A stretch of 7,652 bases of DNA from assembly GCA_021850745.1 (NCBI GenBank), contig JAJZKX010000076.1, positions 1 to 7,652 on the forward strand, given 5' to 3'. This stretch comes from Thermoplasmata archaeon (GTDB lineage: Archaea; Thermoplasmatota; Thermoplasmata; Thermoplasmatales; Thermoplasmataceae). The notes under the pieces were generated by a model, which was given only the letters and a program-made list of their open reading frames with translations, ran no database searches and had not been told where the DNA came from. This document shows, piece by piece, positions 1-5,557 of this stretch. Every line of letters begins with the position of its first letter. Positions within the stretch are counted from its first letter, which is position 1. The translations under genes were made by a program, and so were the position numbers.

Positions 1-198
1 TATGGACGTCTGGGTTATGCATGGCGTTGCTGCAAAACATTATTCTTGTTAACGGTTGAGGCATCTATCTCCGGAGGCAATAGTGTGGATCCAGTAAATT
101 GACCGCACACCCTGGAGTTGGATGTATATTCGGCCAGGTCCATGTTCAACTGTTTGCTGAATTATTGAAACTATTGGCGTATTTTCATAACTTTGAAG

Positions 199-273
199 CG
201 GGCGCGGGGGGATTCGGACCCCCGATCTATAGCTTAGGAGGCTATTGCCATATCCAGACTGGGCCACGCGCCC
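199..273 (-). tRNA. tRNA-Arg (anticodon CCU)
   Basis: The minus strand folds into a complete 75-nt cloverleaf. The acceptor arms GGGCGCG and CGCGCCC pair fully. The D-arm has GCC/GGC pairs around a loop containing GG. The anticodon stem ATAGC/GCTAT encloses the loop CTCCTAA, so the anticodon is CCT (plus strand 236-238). A 5-nt variable loop follows, then a T-arm of GGGGG/CCCCC around TCCGAAT. The discriminator base is G and CCA is not encoded, so it must be added after transcription. No intron is seen. It decodes AGG, a much-used Arg codon in the neighbouring genes. A TATA-like TTTATTATG on the minus strand (about 315-323) could be the promoter, giving a short 5' leader for RNase P to remove. 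Confidence 0.95.
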
Positions 274-281
274 CTTGTTTT

Positions 282-303
282 GTTGCATTGCAACTTAATG
301 CAA
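282..303. repeat. Overlapping palindromes just upstream of the tRNA gene
   Basis: GTTGCA-T-TGCAAC (282-294) is a perfect 13-bp palindrome around a single central base. It overlaps a second inverted repeat, TTGCATT (283-289) with AATGCAA (297-303). It lies 9 bp before the 5' end of the tRNA gene, probably in its leader or start-site region. It could be a protein-binding site or a leader hairpin; chance is also possible. Confidence 0.4.
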
Positions 304-387
304 AGCCATTCTGCATAATAAACTCATATTTTATTTTTGGTCTGGTCACGGATCCTGATAGTGCAACTTCCAAGTTCTGAAATGAAT

Positions 388-398
388 AGATATTAATC
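388..398 (+). promoter_or_regulatory. TATA-like promoter element of queD-queC
   Basis: The AT-rich element AGATATTAATC is centred about 26 bp upstream of the queD ATG. No Shine-Dalgarno sequence precedes that ATG. This spacing is what a leaderless archaeal transcript would need. The assignment rests on spacing and composition only. Confidence 0.45.
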
Positions 399-418
399 TA
401 ATCTAATAATTCAAGTCC

Positions 419-895
419 ATGGAAATACATATTAACGGAAGCACAAACAACATAAGGTTCTCCGCTGCACATTTCATACCAAATATTGAGAAATGCTCAA
501 GGCTGCATGGCCATGATTATTCCGTGGATCTGACCCTCAATGGGGAAATGGCTGATGGGGTCCTCATTGATTACGGCATCATAAAAAAAGAGATCAGAAA
601 CATAATAGAACCCATTGATCATAAAGTTATAGTTCCCGCAGTGGACTGTTACTCCACGCATAAAGTTGAAAACGGGGTATGCACCGTAAATTTCCGCCAA
701 AAGGAGTACCGGTTTCCGGAAGGGGACGTTTTCCTTCTGGACGCTGACATGTCATCCAGCGAAAACCTTTCCCAGTATTTTTTCACACTGCTTTCAGAAA
801 AGATACGCAAACACAGAAACATTAAATTCCTGTCAGTAGTTGTTTACGAGGGGCCCGGACAGGGTGCAAAGAGCGAGGATAGCATTGACCAATAA
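419..895 (+). CDS. queD: 6-carboxy-tetrahydropterin synthase QueD (PTPS family)
   Basis: Converts 7,8-dihydroneopterin triphosphate to 6-carboxy-5,6,7,8-tetrahydropterin, an early cytosolic step toward preQ0, the precursor of archaeosine in archaeal tRNA. The 158-residue protein has the family's zinc ligands: H18 in FSAAHF, and H30 and H32 in CSRLHGHDY. The CxxxHGH spacing with C26 as the likely catalytic Cys is the QueD (PTPS-I) pattern rather than the folate-type variants. Further family marks are LIDYG (residues 50-53), IDH with the catalytic-pair His at 68, SSEN (113-116) and a C-terminal E144 that would bind the pterin. Residues about 72-108 form an insertion relative to short bacterial QueD, as far as I recall common in archaeal members. 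The ATG at 419 has a TATA-like box 26 bp upstream and no ribosome binding site. The 3' end overlaps queC, so the two are surely co-transcribed. The exact substrate is inferred from the motif and the neighbour. Confidence 0.9.
   Translation: MEIHINGSTNNIRFSAAHFIPNIEKCSRLHGHDYSVDLTLNGEMADGVLIDYGIIKKEIRNIIEPIDHKVIVPAVDCYSTHKVENGVCTVNFRQKEYRFPEGDVFLLDADMSSSENLSQYFFTLLSEKIRKHRNIKFLSVVVYEGPGQGAKSEDSIDQ
875..878 (+). promoter_or_regulatory. Ribosome binding site supporting the queC TTG start
   Basis: GAGG lies six bases before the TTG at 885, inside the 3' end of queD. The longer in-frame reading from TTG 840 or GTG 864 adds residues (TRGPDRVQRARIA) that do not resemble a QueC N-terminus, so this site favours initiation at 885. 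Confidence 0.5.
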
Positions 896-1601
896 GAGGT
901 CAGTAGTGCTGCTCTCTGGAGGACTGGATTCTGCCACGGTGCTGGCATACGCCCTTTCAAATGGTTATGAAGCAACGGCCATAAGTTTTGATTATGGGCA
1001 GAGGCACAGTGTTGAACTTGAAAGCGGGAAAAGAATCTGTCAATATTACGGAATCGAGAGAAAGGTTGCGAGTTTTGACATGAAACAGATTGGAGGCAGT
1101 AGCCTGACTTCTGACATGAAGGTCGAAACCCGTTCCATTGATGAAATACCCGATTCCATCCCTACAAGCTATGTTCCGGCAAGGAATACGATATTTCTGT
1201 CCATTGCCTCAGCTTATGCGGAGGTACTTGGTGCAGGAACAGTATTTATTGGTGCAAATGCAGTGGATTATTCCGGATATCCTGACTGCAGGCCGAAGTT
1301 CTTCAATTCAATGGAAAATACCATAAATCTTGGAACAAAGCTCGGGCAGGATTCACGCTTGAGAATTGCTGTTCCTCTCCAGTACCTTACAAAAGGAGAG
1401 ATAATATCCATGGGAATGAGGCTCAAAGTGCCTTATGAACTGACACACTCCTGTTACAACGGCGAAGAGGAAGCATGTGGTGAGTGTGATTCATGTCTTC
1501 TGAGACTGAGGGGTTTCATGGATTCGGGATTCAGGGACCCCGTAAAATATAAAAAATATCCCGATTTTTATGAAAAATATCTTGGTAAATCAGTTCTTTG
1601 A
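885..1601 (+). CDS. queC: 7-cyano-7-deazaguanine (preQ0) synthase QueC
   Basis: ATP-dependent enzyme that turns 7-carboxy-7-deazaguanine plus ammonia into preQ0. In archaea preQ0 is inserted into tRNA by arcTGT and becomes archaeosine. From TTG 885 the protein has 238 residues, normal for QueC. The PP-loop ATP pyrophosphatase motif SGGLDS is at residues 11-16, right after the first strand VVLL. Other family blocks are FDYGQRH (35-41), SYVPARNT (95-102) and DYSGYPDCRP (128-137). Four cysteines, C190, C198, C201 and C204 (the last three as CGECDSC), form the structural zinc site. The start overlaps the queD stop by 11 bp, which implies translational coupling. The queE and folE partners are not in this window. 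The last codons lie inside a hairpin shared with mdh on the other strand. Confidence 0.93.
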   Translation: MTNKRSVVLLSGGLDSATVLAYALSNGYEATAISFDYGQRHSVELESGKRICQYYGIERKVASFDMKQIGGSSLTSDMKVETRSIDEIPDSIPTSYVPARNTIFLSIASAYAEVLGAGTVFIGANAVDYSGYPDCRPKFFNSMENTINLGTKLGQDSRLRIAVPLQYLTKGEIISMGMRLKVPYELTHSCYNGEEEACGECDSCLLRLRGFMDSGFRDPVKYKKYPDFYEKYLGKSVL

Positions 1602-1612
1602 AAAGAACTGAT
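1589..1612. terminator. Perfect hairpin at the convergent queC/mdh junction
   Basis: ATCAGTTCTT (1589-1598) and AAGAACTGAT (1603-1612) are perfect 10-bp inverted arms around a 4-base loop, TGAA. Both stop codons fall inside it: TGA of queC at 1599-1601 and TGA of mdh at 1592-1590 on the minus strand. The symmetry means both mRNAs carry the same 3' hairpin. There is no following T-tract, so it may protect or process mRNA 3' ends rather than terminate in the usual archaeal way. Confidence 0.6.
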
Positions 1613-2561
1613 CCACAAGTTTACAGCTGTTCTTAACTGACTGAACTGTCTTTTCCCAAAGGGTAAGTTCATCCTTGTTGAAATCCATCTCGTATATTTT
1701 TTCAACACCGTCCTTACCAATCTTTATGGGCACGCCTATGAAAATGCCTGAAGCATTGTAATGCTTTCCCGTAGACCCTTCCAGATAGGCTGCACATGGA
1801 ATGACCCTCTTCCTGTCTCTTATGATTGATTCAACCATGGCAGTAATTGAAATTCCGGGTGCATAATAGGCACTTCCAGTCTTGAGATAGTTGACAATCT
1901 CCCCGCCCCCGAATCTTGTCCTCTTGATGATCTCGTCGATCTTGTCTTTGCTCATCAGGTTGGATATAGGTATTCCTGAGACGCTTGAGTATCTTACGAA
2001 TGGAACCATATCGTCCCCATGACCGCCAATCACGAAAGCGTTCACGTCTTCTACCGCAACCCCAAGTTCCTGTGCTATGAAGTACCTGAACCTTGAGCTG
2101 TCCAGTGATCCACCAAGTCCTATTATCCTGTCAGGGCTTATTCCAGTAGACTTCTGAAGGGCGTAAGCCATTATGTCAGCAGGGTTTGAAACCACAACTA
2201 TAACTGAATTCGGGCTGTATTTTTTTATATTTTTTCCGACATCCGATATAATCTCTATGTTCTTGTTCAGCAGATCGTCCCTGCTCATTCCGGGTTTTCT
2301 GGCGAGCCCGGCAGTAACCACGATAACGTCAGAATCTGCCATATTTTTGTAGGCTTCGGGATTTGTTGTCGTGAAACCTTTTACTTCCACTGAGGTTCTC
2401 CAGTGCGGTGTTCCCTCAGCTATATCCAGGGCCTTCCCTTCAGGTATCCCGTCCACTACATCGAACAGGTAAATATCCCCAAGTTCTCGTGCTGCGAGAA
2501 ACTGGGCCACTGTAGCTCCAACATTGCCAGCACCTATTACAGATATTTTGTTTCTTCTCAT
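1590..2561 (-). CDS. mdh: Malate dehydrogenase (LDH-like family)
   Basis: NAD(P)-dependent interconversion of malate and oxaloacetate in the cytosol, part of the citric acid cycle. Numbered from the ATG at 2561 the protein has 323 residues. The Rossmann motif GAGNVG is at 10-15, and D34 at the end of strand 2 suggests NAD preference. The substrate loop reads ARKPGMSR, with R88 and R94 as the two substrate arginines; the Arg at the discriminating position marks MDH rather than lactate dehydrogenase. N126, D154 and R157 (in LDSSRFR) and catalytic H181 (in GGHGDD) are all present. An in-frame ATG at 2576 would add five residues. I prefer 2561 because a TATA-like box lies 25 bp upstream of it and only 10 bp from the other, and because archaeal relatives begin close to the Rossmann strand. 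The 3' end overlaps queC tail-to-tail by 12 bp. Confidence 0.93.
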   Translation of the reverse strand: MRRNKISVIGAGNVGATVAQFLAARELGDIYLFDVVDGIPEGKALDIAEGTPHWRTSVEVKGFTTTNPEAYKNMADSDVIVVTAGLARKPGMSRDDLLNKNIEIISDVGKNIKKYSPNSVIVVVSNPADIMAYALQKSTGISPDRIIGLGGSLDSSRFRYFIAQELGVAVEDVNAFVIGGHGDDMVPFVRYSSVSGIPISNLMSKDKIDEIIKRTRFGGGEIVNYLKTGSAYYAPGISITAMVESIIRDRKRVIPCAAYLEGSTGKHYNASGIFIGVPIKIGKDGVEKIYEMDFNKDELTLWEKTVQSVKNSCKLVDQFFSKN

Positions 2562-2580
2562 GGTTGTTGATTGCATACCT

Positions 2581-2592
2581 AAACTTAAATTT
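2581..2592 (-). promoter_or_regulatory. TATA-like promoter element of mdh
   Basis: On the minus strand AAATTTAAGTTT is centred about 25 bp before the ATG at 2561. It follows a purine-rich GGAAAC that could be a BRE. It is too close (about 10 bp) to the alternative ATG at 2576, so it also decides the start. The core ACTTAAAT (plus strand 2583-2590) recurs at 2706-2713. Confidence 0.5.
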
Positions 2593-2655
2593 GTTTCCGA
2601 AATGTTAACAATCCAGAAAAGAATCGGGAAACCGGTCCCCTATGAATTGAGTATT

Positions 2656-2677
2656 TTTCACTATTTAAAGGGTGAAA
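2656..2677. repeat. Short inverted repeat enclosing a TATA-like core
   Basis: TTTCAC (2656-2661) and GTGAAA (2672-2677) flank TATTTAAAGG. The centre could itself be a distal TATA box for the plus-strand operon, with arms as an operator. Arms of 6 bp in AT-rich DNA can arise by chance. Confidence 0.25.
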
Positions 2678-2691
2678 TAAAGGAAATAAAA

Positions 2692-2711
2692 TTAAGTGCA
2701 CAAACACTTAA
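2692..2711. repeat. Inverted repeat in the mdh/DUF835 divergent spacer
   Basis: TTAAGTG (2692-2698) and CACTTAA (2705-2711) are perfect 7-bp arms around CACAAA. The repeat sits in the intergenic region between the divergent genes, about 87 bp before the DUF835 start and 130 bp before the mdh start. Its form suits a dimeric transcription factor site. No regulator gene is visible in the window. Confidence 0.4.
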
Positions 2712-2764
2712 ATCTAACCTAGTCTATTCTCATGCGTTCATGCTGATTATTAACTGGCAAAGTT

Positions 2765-2777
2765 AAAATAATTAATT
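2765..2777 (+). promoter_or_regulatory. TATA-like promoter element of the DUF835-ATPase operon
   Basis: AAAATAATTAATT is centred about 27 bp before the ATG at 2798, the spacing for a leaderless transcript. It is only 18 bp from the alternative GTG at 2789. No Shine-Dalgarno sequence is seen before either start. Confidence 0.4.
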
Positions 2778-2797
2778 GGCGTCGTATTGTGGTTGAG

Positions 2798-3670
2798 ATG
2801 ATCCTGGTATATGATAAAGGAGGAAAACATGGGGAAATATGCAACACCCTCATGAATCCCACCGGTGTGGAGTATAAACTAATACTCGACTTTACAGAAT
2901 CAGTACTGGAGAAAGAGAAACCAACCTCTGTCATGATTTATGTCGACGGGAAGCTTGAGAAACCTGTTGAAGAACTTCTTCTGAAGGAAAGAAGGGATTA
3001 CCTCCTGATTCTCCTGATGGAAAAGGATATAGAGATTAATGAGAAAATAAGGTACAGCAGCGAAATTGTCTTCCTGGACCTCCTGGACATGAACGAATCC
3101 AGAAAGAGGCTCAGGAAAGCCCTCACATCACATATTGTCCGAAAACTGAAAACTATTAATGATTTTACTATTTATCTTGCTAAAAATGGCATATACCCTG
3201 GAACAATCTTTTTTACAAAACCTGAAAACACCCAGGCTTTCATGTCACTCCTTTTATCGGTTAACATAGACAGAAAGAAGCTTCTTATTGCTTCCAGGTT
3301 CAATTTCGCACTGGAAATGCCTGAAATCTTCAATGATGATAATTTCGTATGGGTCACTGATTCAATAGGCGCACAGAGAAACCGGCCAGTTAACCTGTCC
3401 TTCATTTCAGACACGATAGTGAAGAGGATGCTGGAAGGAAGAAGTTCCGTGGTATTTGTGGATGTATTTGATCTTCTCATTGTATATCACGAGTTCTTTG
3501 AGGTGGCAAGGGCCTTTGAGCAAATAAAAAGCGCAGCAATAGAGAAAAATTCTTATCTAATACTTGTTTTTTCGGACAATGCCATGGACAGCATCCAGTT
3601 CGGGCAAATCACGAGGTTCTGCCAGGAATGGCAGCCTGAAAGTATAGAAGATCTTGAGTTAAGAGGTTAG
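2798..3670 (+). CDS. DUF835-family protein, probable inactive RecA/KaiC-like domain
   Basis: A 290-residue archaeal protein of unknown function, within the 250-300 residues usual for DUF835. The C-terminal part, about residues 134-278, has the DUF835 pattern: strand GTIFFTKP (135-142), helix AFMSLLLS, strand LLIASR (162-167), then VVFVDVFDLLIVYHEFFEV (218-236) and strand YLILVFSD (253-260). Read against the ATPase encoded next door, these match the order of its Walker A strand, helix, second strand and Walker B strand, but the P-loop is replaced by KPENTQ, so no ATP hydrolysis is expected. Residues 1-115 alternate strands and helices (ILVYDK at the start, VMIYVD at 45-50) and may be a degenerate receiver-like domain; that is a guess. 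No signal peptide or clear membrane segment is seen, so it is probably cytosolic. An alternative GTG start at 2789 adds three residues. The stop codon directly abuts the GTG start of the ATPase gene, so the two are one operon and probably partners. Confidence 0.8.
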   Translation: MILVYDKGGKHGEICNTLMNPTGVEYKLILDFTESVLEKEKPTSVMIYVDGKLEKPVEELLLKERRDYLLILLMEKDIEINEKIRYSSEIVFLDLLDMNESRKRLRKALTSHIVRKLKTINDFTIYLAKNGIYPGTIFFTKPENTQAFMSLLLSVNIDRKKLLIASRFNFALEMPEIFNDDNFVWVTDSIGAQRNRPVNLSFISDTIVKRMLEGRSSVVFVDVFDLLIVYHEFFEVARAFEQIKSAAIEKNSYLILVFSDNAMDSIQFGQITRFCQEWQPESIEDLELRG

Positions 3671-5116
3671 GTGGAAATGGAAAACGAGAGCCTGTTTGGC
3701 AAGATAAATGAGTTTTTTTCCCAGAGCAGGGGAAGATCTCTAATTGTCAAGGGAAAACCCGGAGCAGGTAAAACCACATTTGCACTGGAATTTCTGGAGA
3801 GTGTCAGGGAGAACTCCCCTGTTTCATACCTTTCATCCAGGTCTTCGGACGCCTATCTCTACGAGACATTCAAATGGCTGGAAAGCGTTTCCATAAAAAC
3901 TGAGGATGCTGCCACCAGCGAACTGGTCAATGTCAATACAGAATCCCTATCAAAGCTTGAGCGAATGATTGAAGAAGGCAAAATGAGCACCTCAATTGAG
4001 GGAAACCTCGTCCTGAACATACAGGATCTTTTACCGGAGATCAAGTTAATCTATAATTTTGTTGACAAGAATTTTAACGGTAACCCTATCATAGTCATAG
4101 ATTCAATTGATGCCATTGCTGAAAAGTATGATATGAATGAGAATGTGCTTTTTTCCCTGTTGAATACGGATCTTGTTGAAAAATCAGGTGCAAACCTCAT
4201 TGTGATTATAGAGGCAAAGGAGAAGCCAAAACTGGAATATTTTGCAGATGGTGTTATATCAATGGATTATTACCTCAAGAATGATTTTCTTGTCAGAACT
4301 GCAACCATTGAAAAGCTCAGAGGAATATCAATTTCCTCATCTCCAATTTATATCTATTCTCTTTATGCAGGCAGATTCCTGCCACTTGACCGGGGACACG
4401 TGCTGTATCCCAACACGAAGGTAAAGATGCCGAAGGTTGAAAATACCGATCTCTTCCAGGTTCCGCTTGGAAGTGCGGAACTGACAAAACTCAACCCAAC
4501 CGGGGAGGACAGTGTTCCCCTGGGATCCTTGATAATACTTCACCGTGAGGATGAATCGACCGGAGTCAACGACCTGGTAAACCTCATGAAAAACAACATG
4601 ATAAAAAATGCCATTTCCCAGAACCGGGGAGTCATAGATGTTACTTCCGGAAGTTATGAATCTTCAAGGGTTCTTACAGCCAGCCTCGAGACTGAGAACC
4701 TGAAGCATTACATAACAGCGGAGAAATCCAAAAAATCCAATTCATTTATCATAAACCTTGAAGGAAAAAGCATAGCGGAAGATTTCCCAAATGAAGTCGT
4801 GGATTTCTTTCTTTCCAATTCTTCCAGGCCAAACCTGTACTTCTTTTCCTCAGATTTTCTCATATTCACGTACGGATACGAATTTTTCGGCGATCTCCTG
4901 AATCTGATCAACGGCCTGAGGCCCACCGGAGCAATAATAATCATCACGGACGATGATTACTACAAGAGGATAAGCCATTACGCCAGCCTCACAATACATT
5001 TCAGGGAGGCAAACGGATATGTCCTGGTCAATTCCTCAAACAGGAGGCTCTATGCTGCAACGCCAAAATATGATGCGGACAGATGGCCCGTTATGAAGCT
5101 TTCAGAAATAGTGTAG
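3671..5116 (+). CDS. GvpD/KaiC-family P-loop ATPase with an inactive second domain
   Basis: A 481-residue RecA-superfamily ATPase, likely cytosolic and regulatory rather than a DNA recombinase. Domain 1 (about 10-240) has strand SLIVKGKPGAGKTTFALEF with Walker A at 28-36 (K34, T35), YLSSR (53-57), Walker B PIIVIDSIDAI (139-149, D144), and KLRG (215-218), which matches the KxRG motif of KaiC that reaches the neighbouring subunit's nucleotide. The phrasing closely follows the archaeal GvpD family. Domain 2 (about 265-470) begins PLGSLIILHREDESTG, where the P-loop should be, but has no GKT; it ends in strands LYFFSSDFLIF and AIIIIT typical of the same fold. It therefore looks like a double-domain KaiC with a dead second half. 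GTG 3671 directly follows the upstream stop, with GAGG at 3663-3666; ATG 3677 is an alternative two residues in. In haloarchaea GvpD controls gas vesicle genes, but no gvp genes are here, so that role should not be transferred. The substrate or partner is unknown. Confidence 0.85.
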   Translation: MEMENESLFGKINEFFSQSRGRSLIVKGKPGAGKTTFALEFLESVRENSPVSYLSSRSSDAYLYETFKWLESVSIKTEDAATSELVNVNTESLSKLERMIEEGKMSTSIEGNLVLNIQDLLPEIKLIYNFVDKNFNGNPIIVIDSIDAIAEKYDMNENVLFSLLNTDLVEKSGANLIVIIEAKEKPKLEYFADGVISMDYYLKNDFLVRTATIEKLRGISISSSPIYIYSLYAGRFLPLDRGHVLYPNTKVKMPKVENTDLFQVPLGSAELTKLNPTGEDSVPLGSLIILHREDESTGVNDLVNLMKNNMIKNAISQNRGVIDVTSGSYESSRVLTASLETENLKHYITAEKSKKSNSFIINLEGKSIAEDFPNEVVDFFLSNSSRPNLYFFSSDFLIFTYGYEFFGDLLNLINGLRPTGAIIIITDDDYYKRISHYASLTIHFREANGYVLVNSSNRRLYAATPKYDADRWPVMKLSEIV

Positions 5117-5132
5117 TGCATTGGCTAATGCA
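5117..5132. terminator. Hairpin at the convergent ATPase/MoaC-like junction
   Basis: TGCATT (5117-5122) and AATGCA (5127-5132) form a perfect 6-bp stem around GGCT, starting right after the ATPase stop codon (5114-5116). The minus-strand stop TAG of the MoaC-like gene (5127-5125) lies across the loop and stem. It resembles the queC/mdh junction in form, although it is shorter. No T-tract follows. Confidence 0.45.
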
Positions 5133-5514
5133 GTTCTTCTATGGAGACTATGCTAAGGTTTTTTATGGACCTGTAACCCTGTGTCTTCATACCCATGGTT
5201 GATGTAAGTTCCCAGAGTGCTATGAGAGATGATGACACGAGGTAGACGGAACCTGACTGTGCCTTGTCCATGTCTGTGGAATTTACCCTCCCGGAGGCTA
5301 TGATCCTGTTGCTGTCTATCTCAAAACCAAGGTCTTCGTAAATTACCCTTACATCGTTTATCCCGTAAATTTCGTGGAAATGAAAAACCGCCTTTTCGGA
5401 AATTTTCCTGGCGCTGTCGAAAATATTTAGTTCCATATCAGCTTCTGACCTGAGGAACTCGGATACATCAGTTTCCACAAGCATTTCTCCCTTTGAACTC
5501 ACCCGGTACTTCAA
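5125..5514 (-). CDS. MoaC-like protein, probably catalytically inactive
   Basis: A 129-residue protein that resembles MoaC (cyclic pyranopterin monophosphate synthase, molybdopterin pathway; usually 150-160 residues) along its length. VSSKGEMLVETDVSEF (5-20) parallels the MoaC start with its G-x-MVDVxxK block. ARKISEKAVFHFHEIYG (35-51) parallels the AAKRTxxLIPLCHP block and keeps a His (47). VYLVSSSLIALWELTS (90-105) parallels the helix ending in YDM/IWDM-x-K, and YRSIKNLSIVS (114-124) the last strand. In this alignment the catalytic Asp is E102, the Lys is S105 and the EME glutamates are Q86 and G88. About 25 residues between the first two blocks are missing. If the match is right, it is a paralogue that has lost the reaction and might bind a pterin or a protein. 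The start is uncertain: TTG 5514 (used here), GTG 5502 or ATG 5484. It is tail-to-tail with the ATPase gene and divergent from hemB. The gene is certain; the MoaC assignment is by-eye inference. Confidence 0.55.
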   Translation of the reverse strand: MKYRVSSKGEMLVETDVSEFLRSEADMELNIFDSARKISEKAVFHFHEIYGINDVRVIYEDLGFEIDSNRIIASGRVNSTDMDKAQSGSVYLVSSSLIALWELTSTMGMKTQGYRSIKNLSIVSIEELH

Positions 5515-5557
5515 TGAAATCCCAATAAGCTTTAATCCACTGAATGATTAAGTATTT
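5515..5557. promoter_or_regulatory. Compact divergent promoter region (MoaC-like gene / hemB)
   Basis: Only 43 bp separate the TTG of the minus-strand gene and the ATG of hemB, so both promoters must overlap. On the plus strand CTTTAATC (5530-5537) is centred about 25 bp before the hemB ATG. Read on the minus strand the same stretch is ATTAAAGC, also TATA-like, though its spacing to either candidate start (about 18 or 30 bp) is less good. A second AT-rich box, TTAAGTATTTAT (5548-5559), runs into the hemB start. Confidence 0.4.

Noticed and set aside
1..198. Possible tail of an upstream gene (plus-strand frame 1 is open from 1 to a TGA at 100-102).
   Set aside because: The translation (YGRLGYAWRCCKTLF...) resembles no family I know, is Cys/Trp-rich in a way unlike its neighbours, and is only 33 codons long; no RNA gene or repeat was seen either.
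199..273. tRNA gene as an integration (att) site for a mobile element.
   Set aside because: No second copy of the tRNA 3' end and no integrase gene are found in the window.
99..380. Open frames across the tRNA gene on both strands (for example plus 99-380 and minus 49-288).
   Set aside because: They read through a complete tRNA-Arg cloverleaf and have no recognisable protein motif.
2524..2766. Plus-strand 80-codon frame starting inside mdh and crossing the intergenic region.
   Set aside because: It begins antisense to the conserved MDH N-terminus, has no ribosome binding site and low-complexity AT-rich content.
3671..5116. Reading the ATPase as a gas-vesicle regulator GvpD or as a circadian clock KaiC.
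   Set aside because: Family membership is clear from the motifs, but no gvp genes or kaiA/kaiB are nearby and the second domain is degenerate, so neither role can be assigned.
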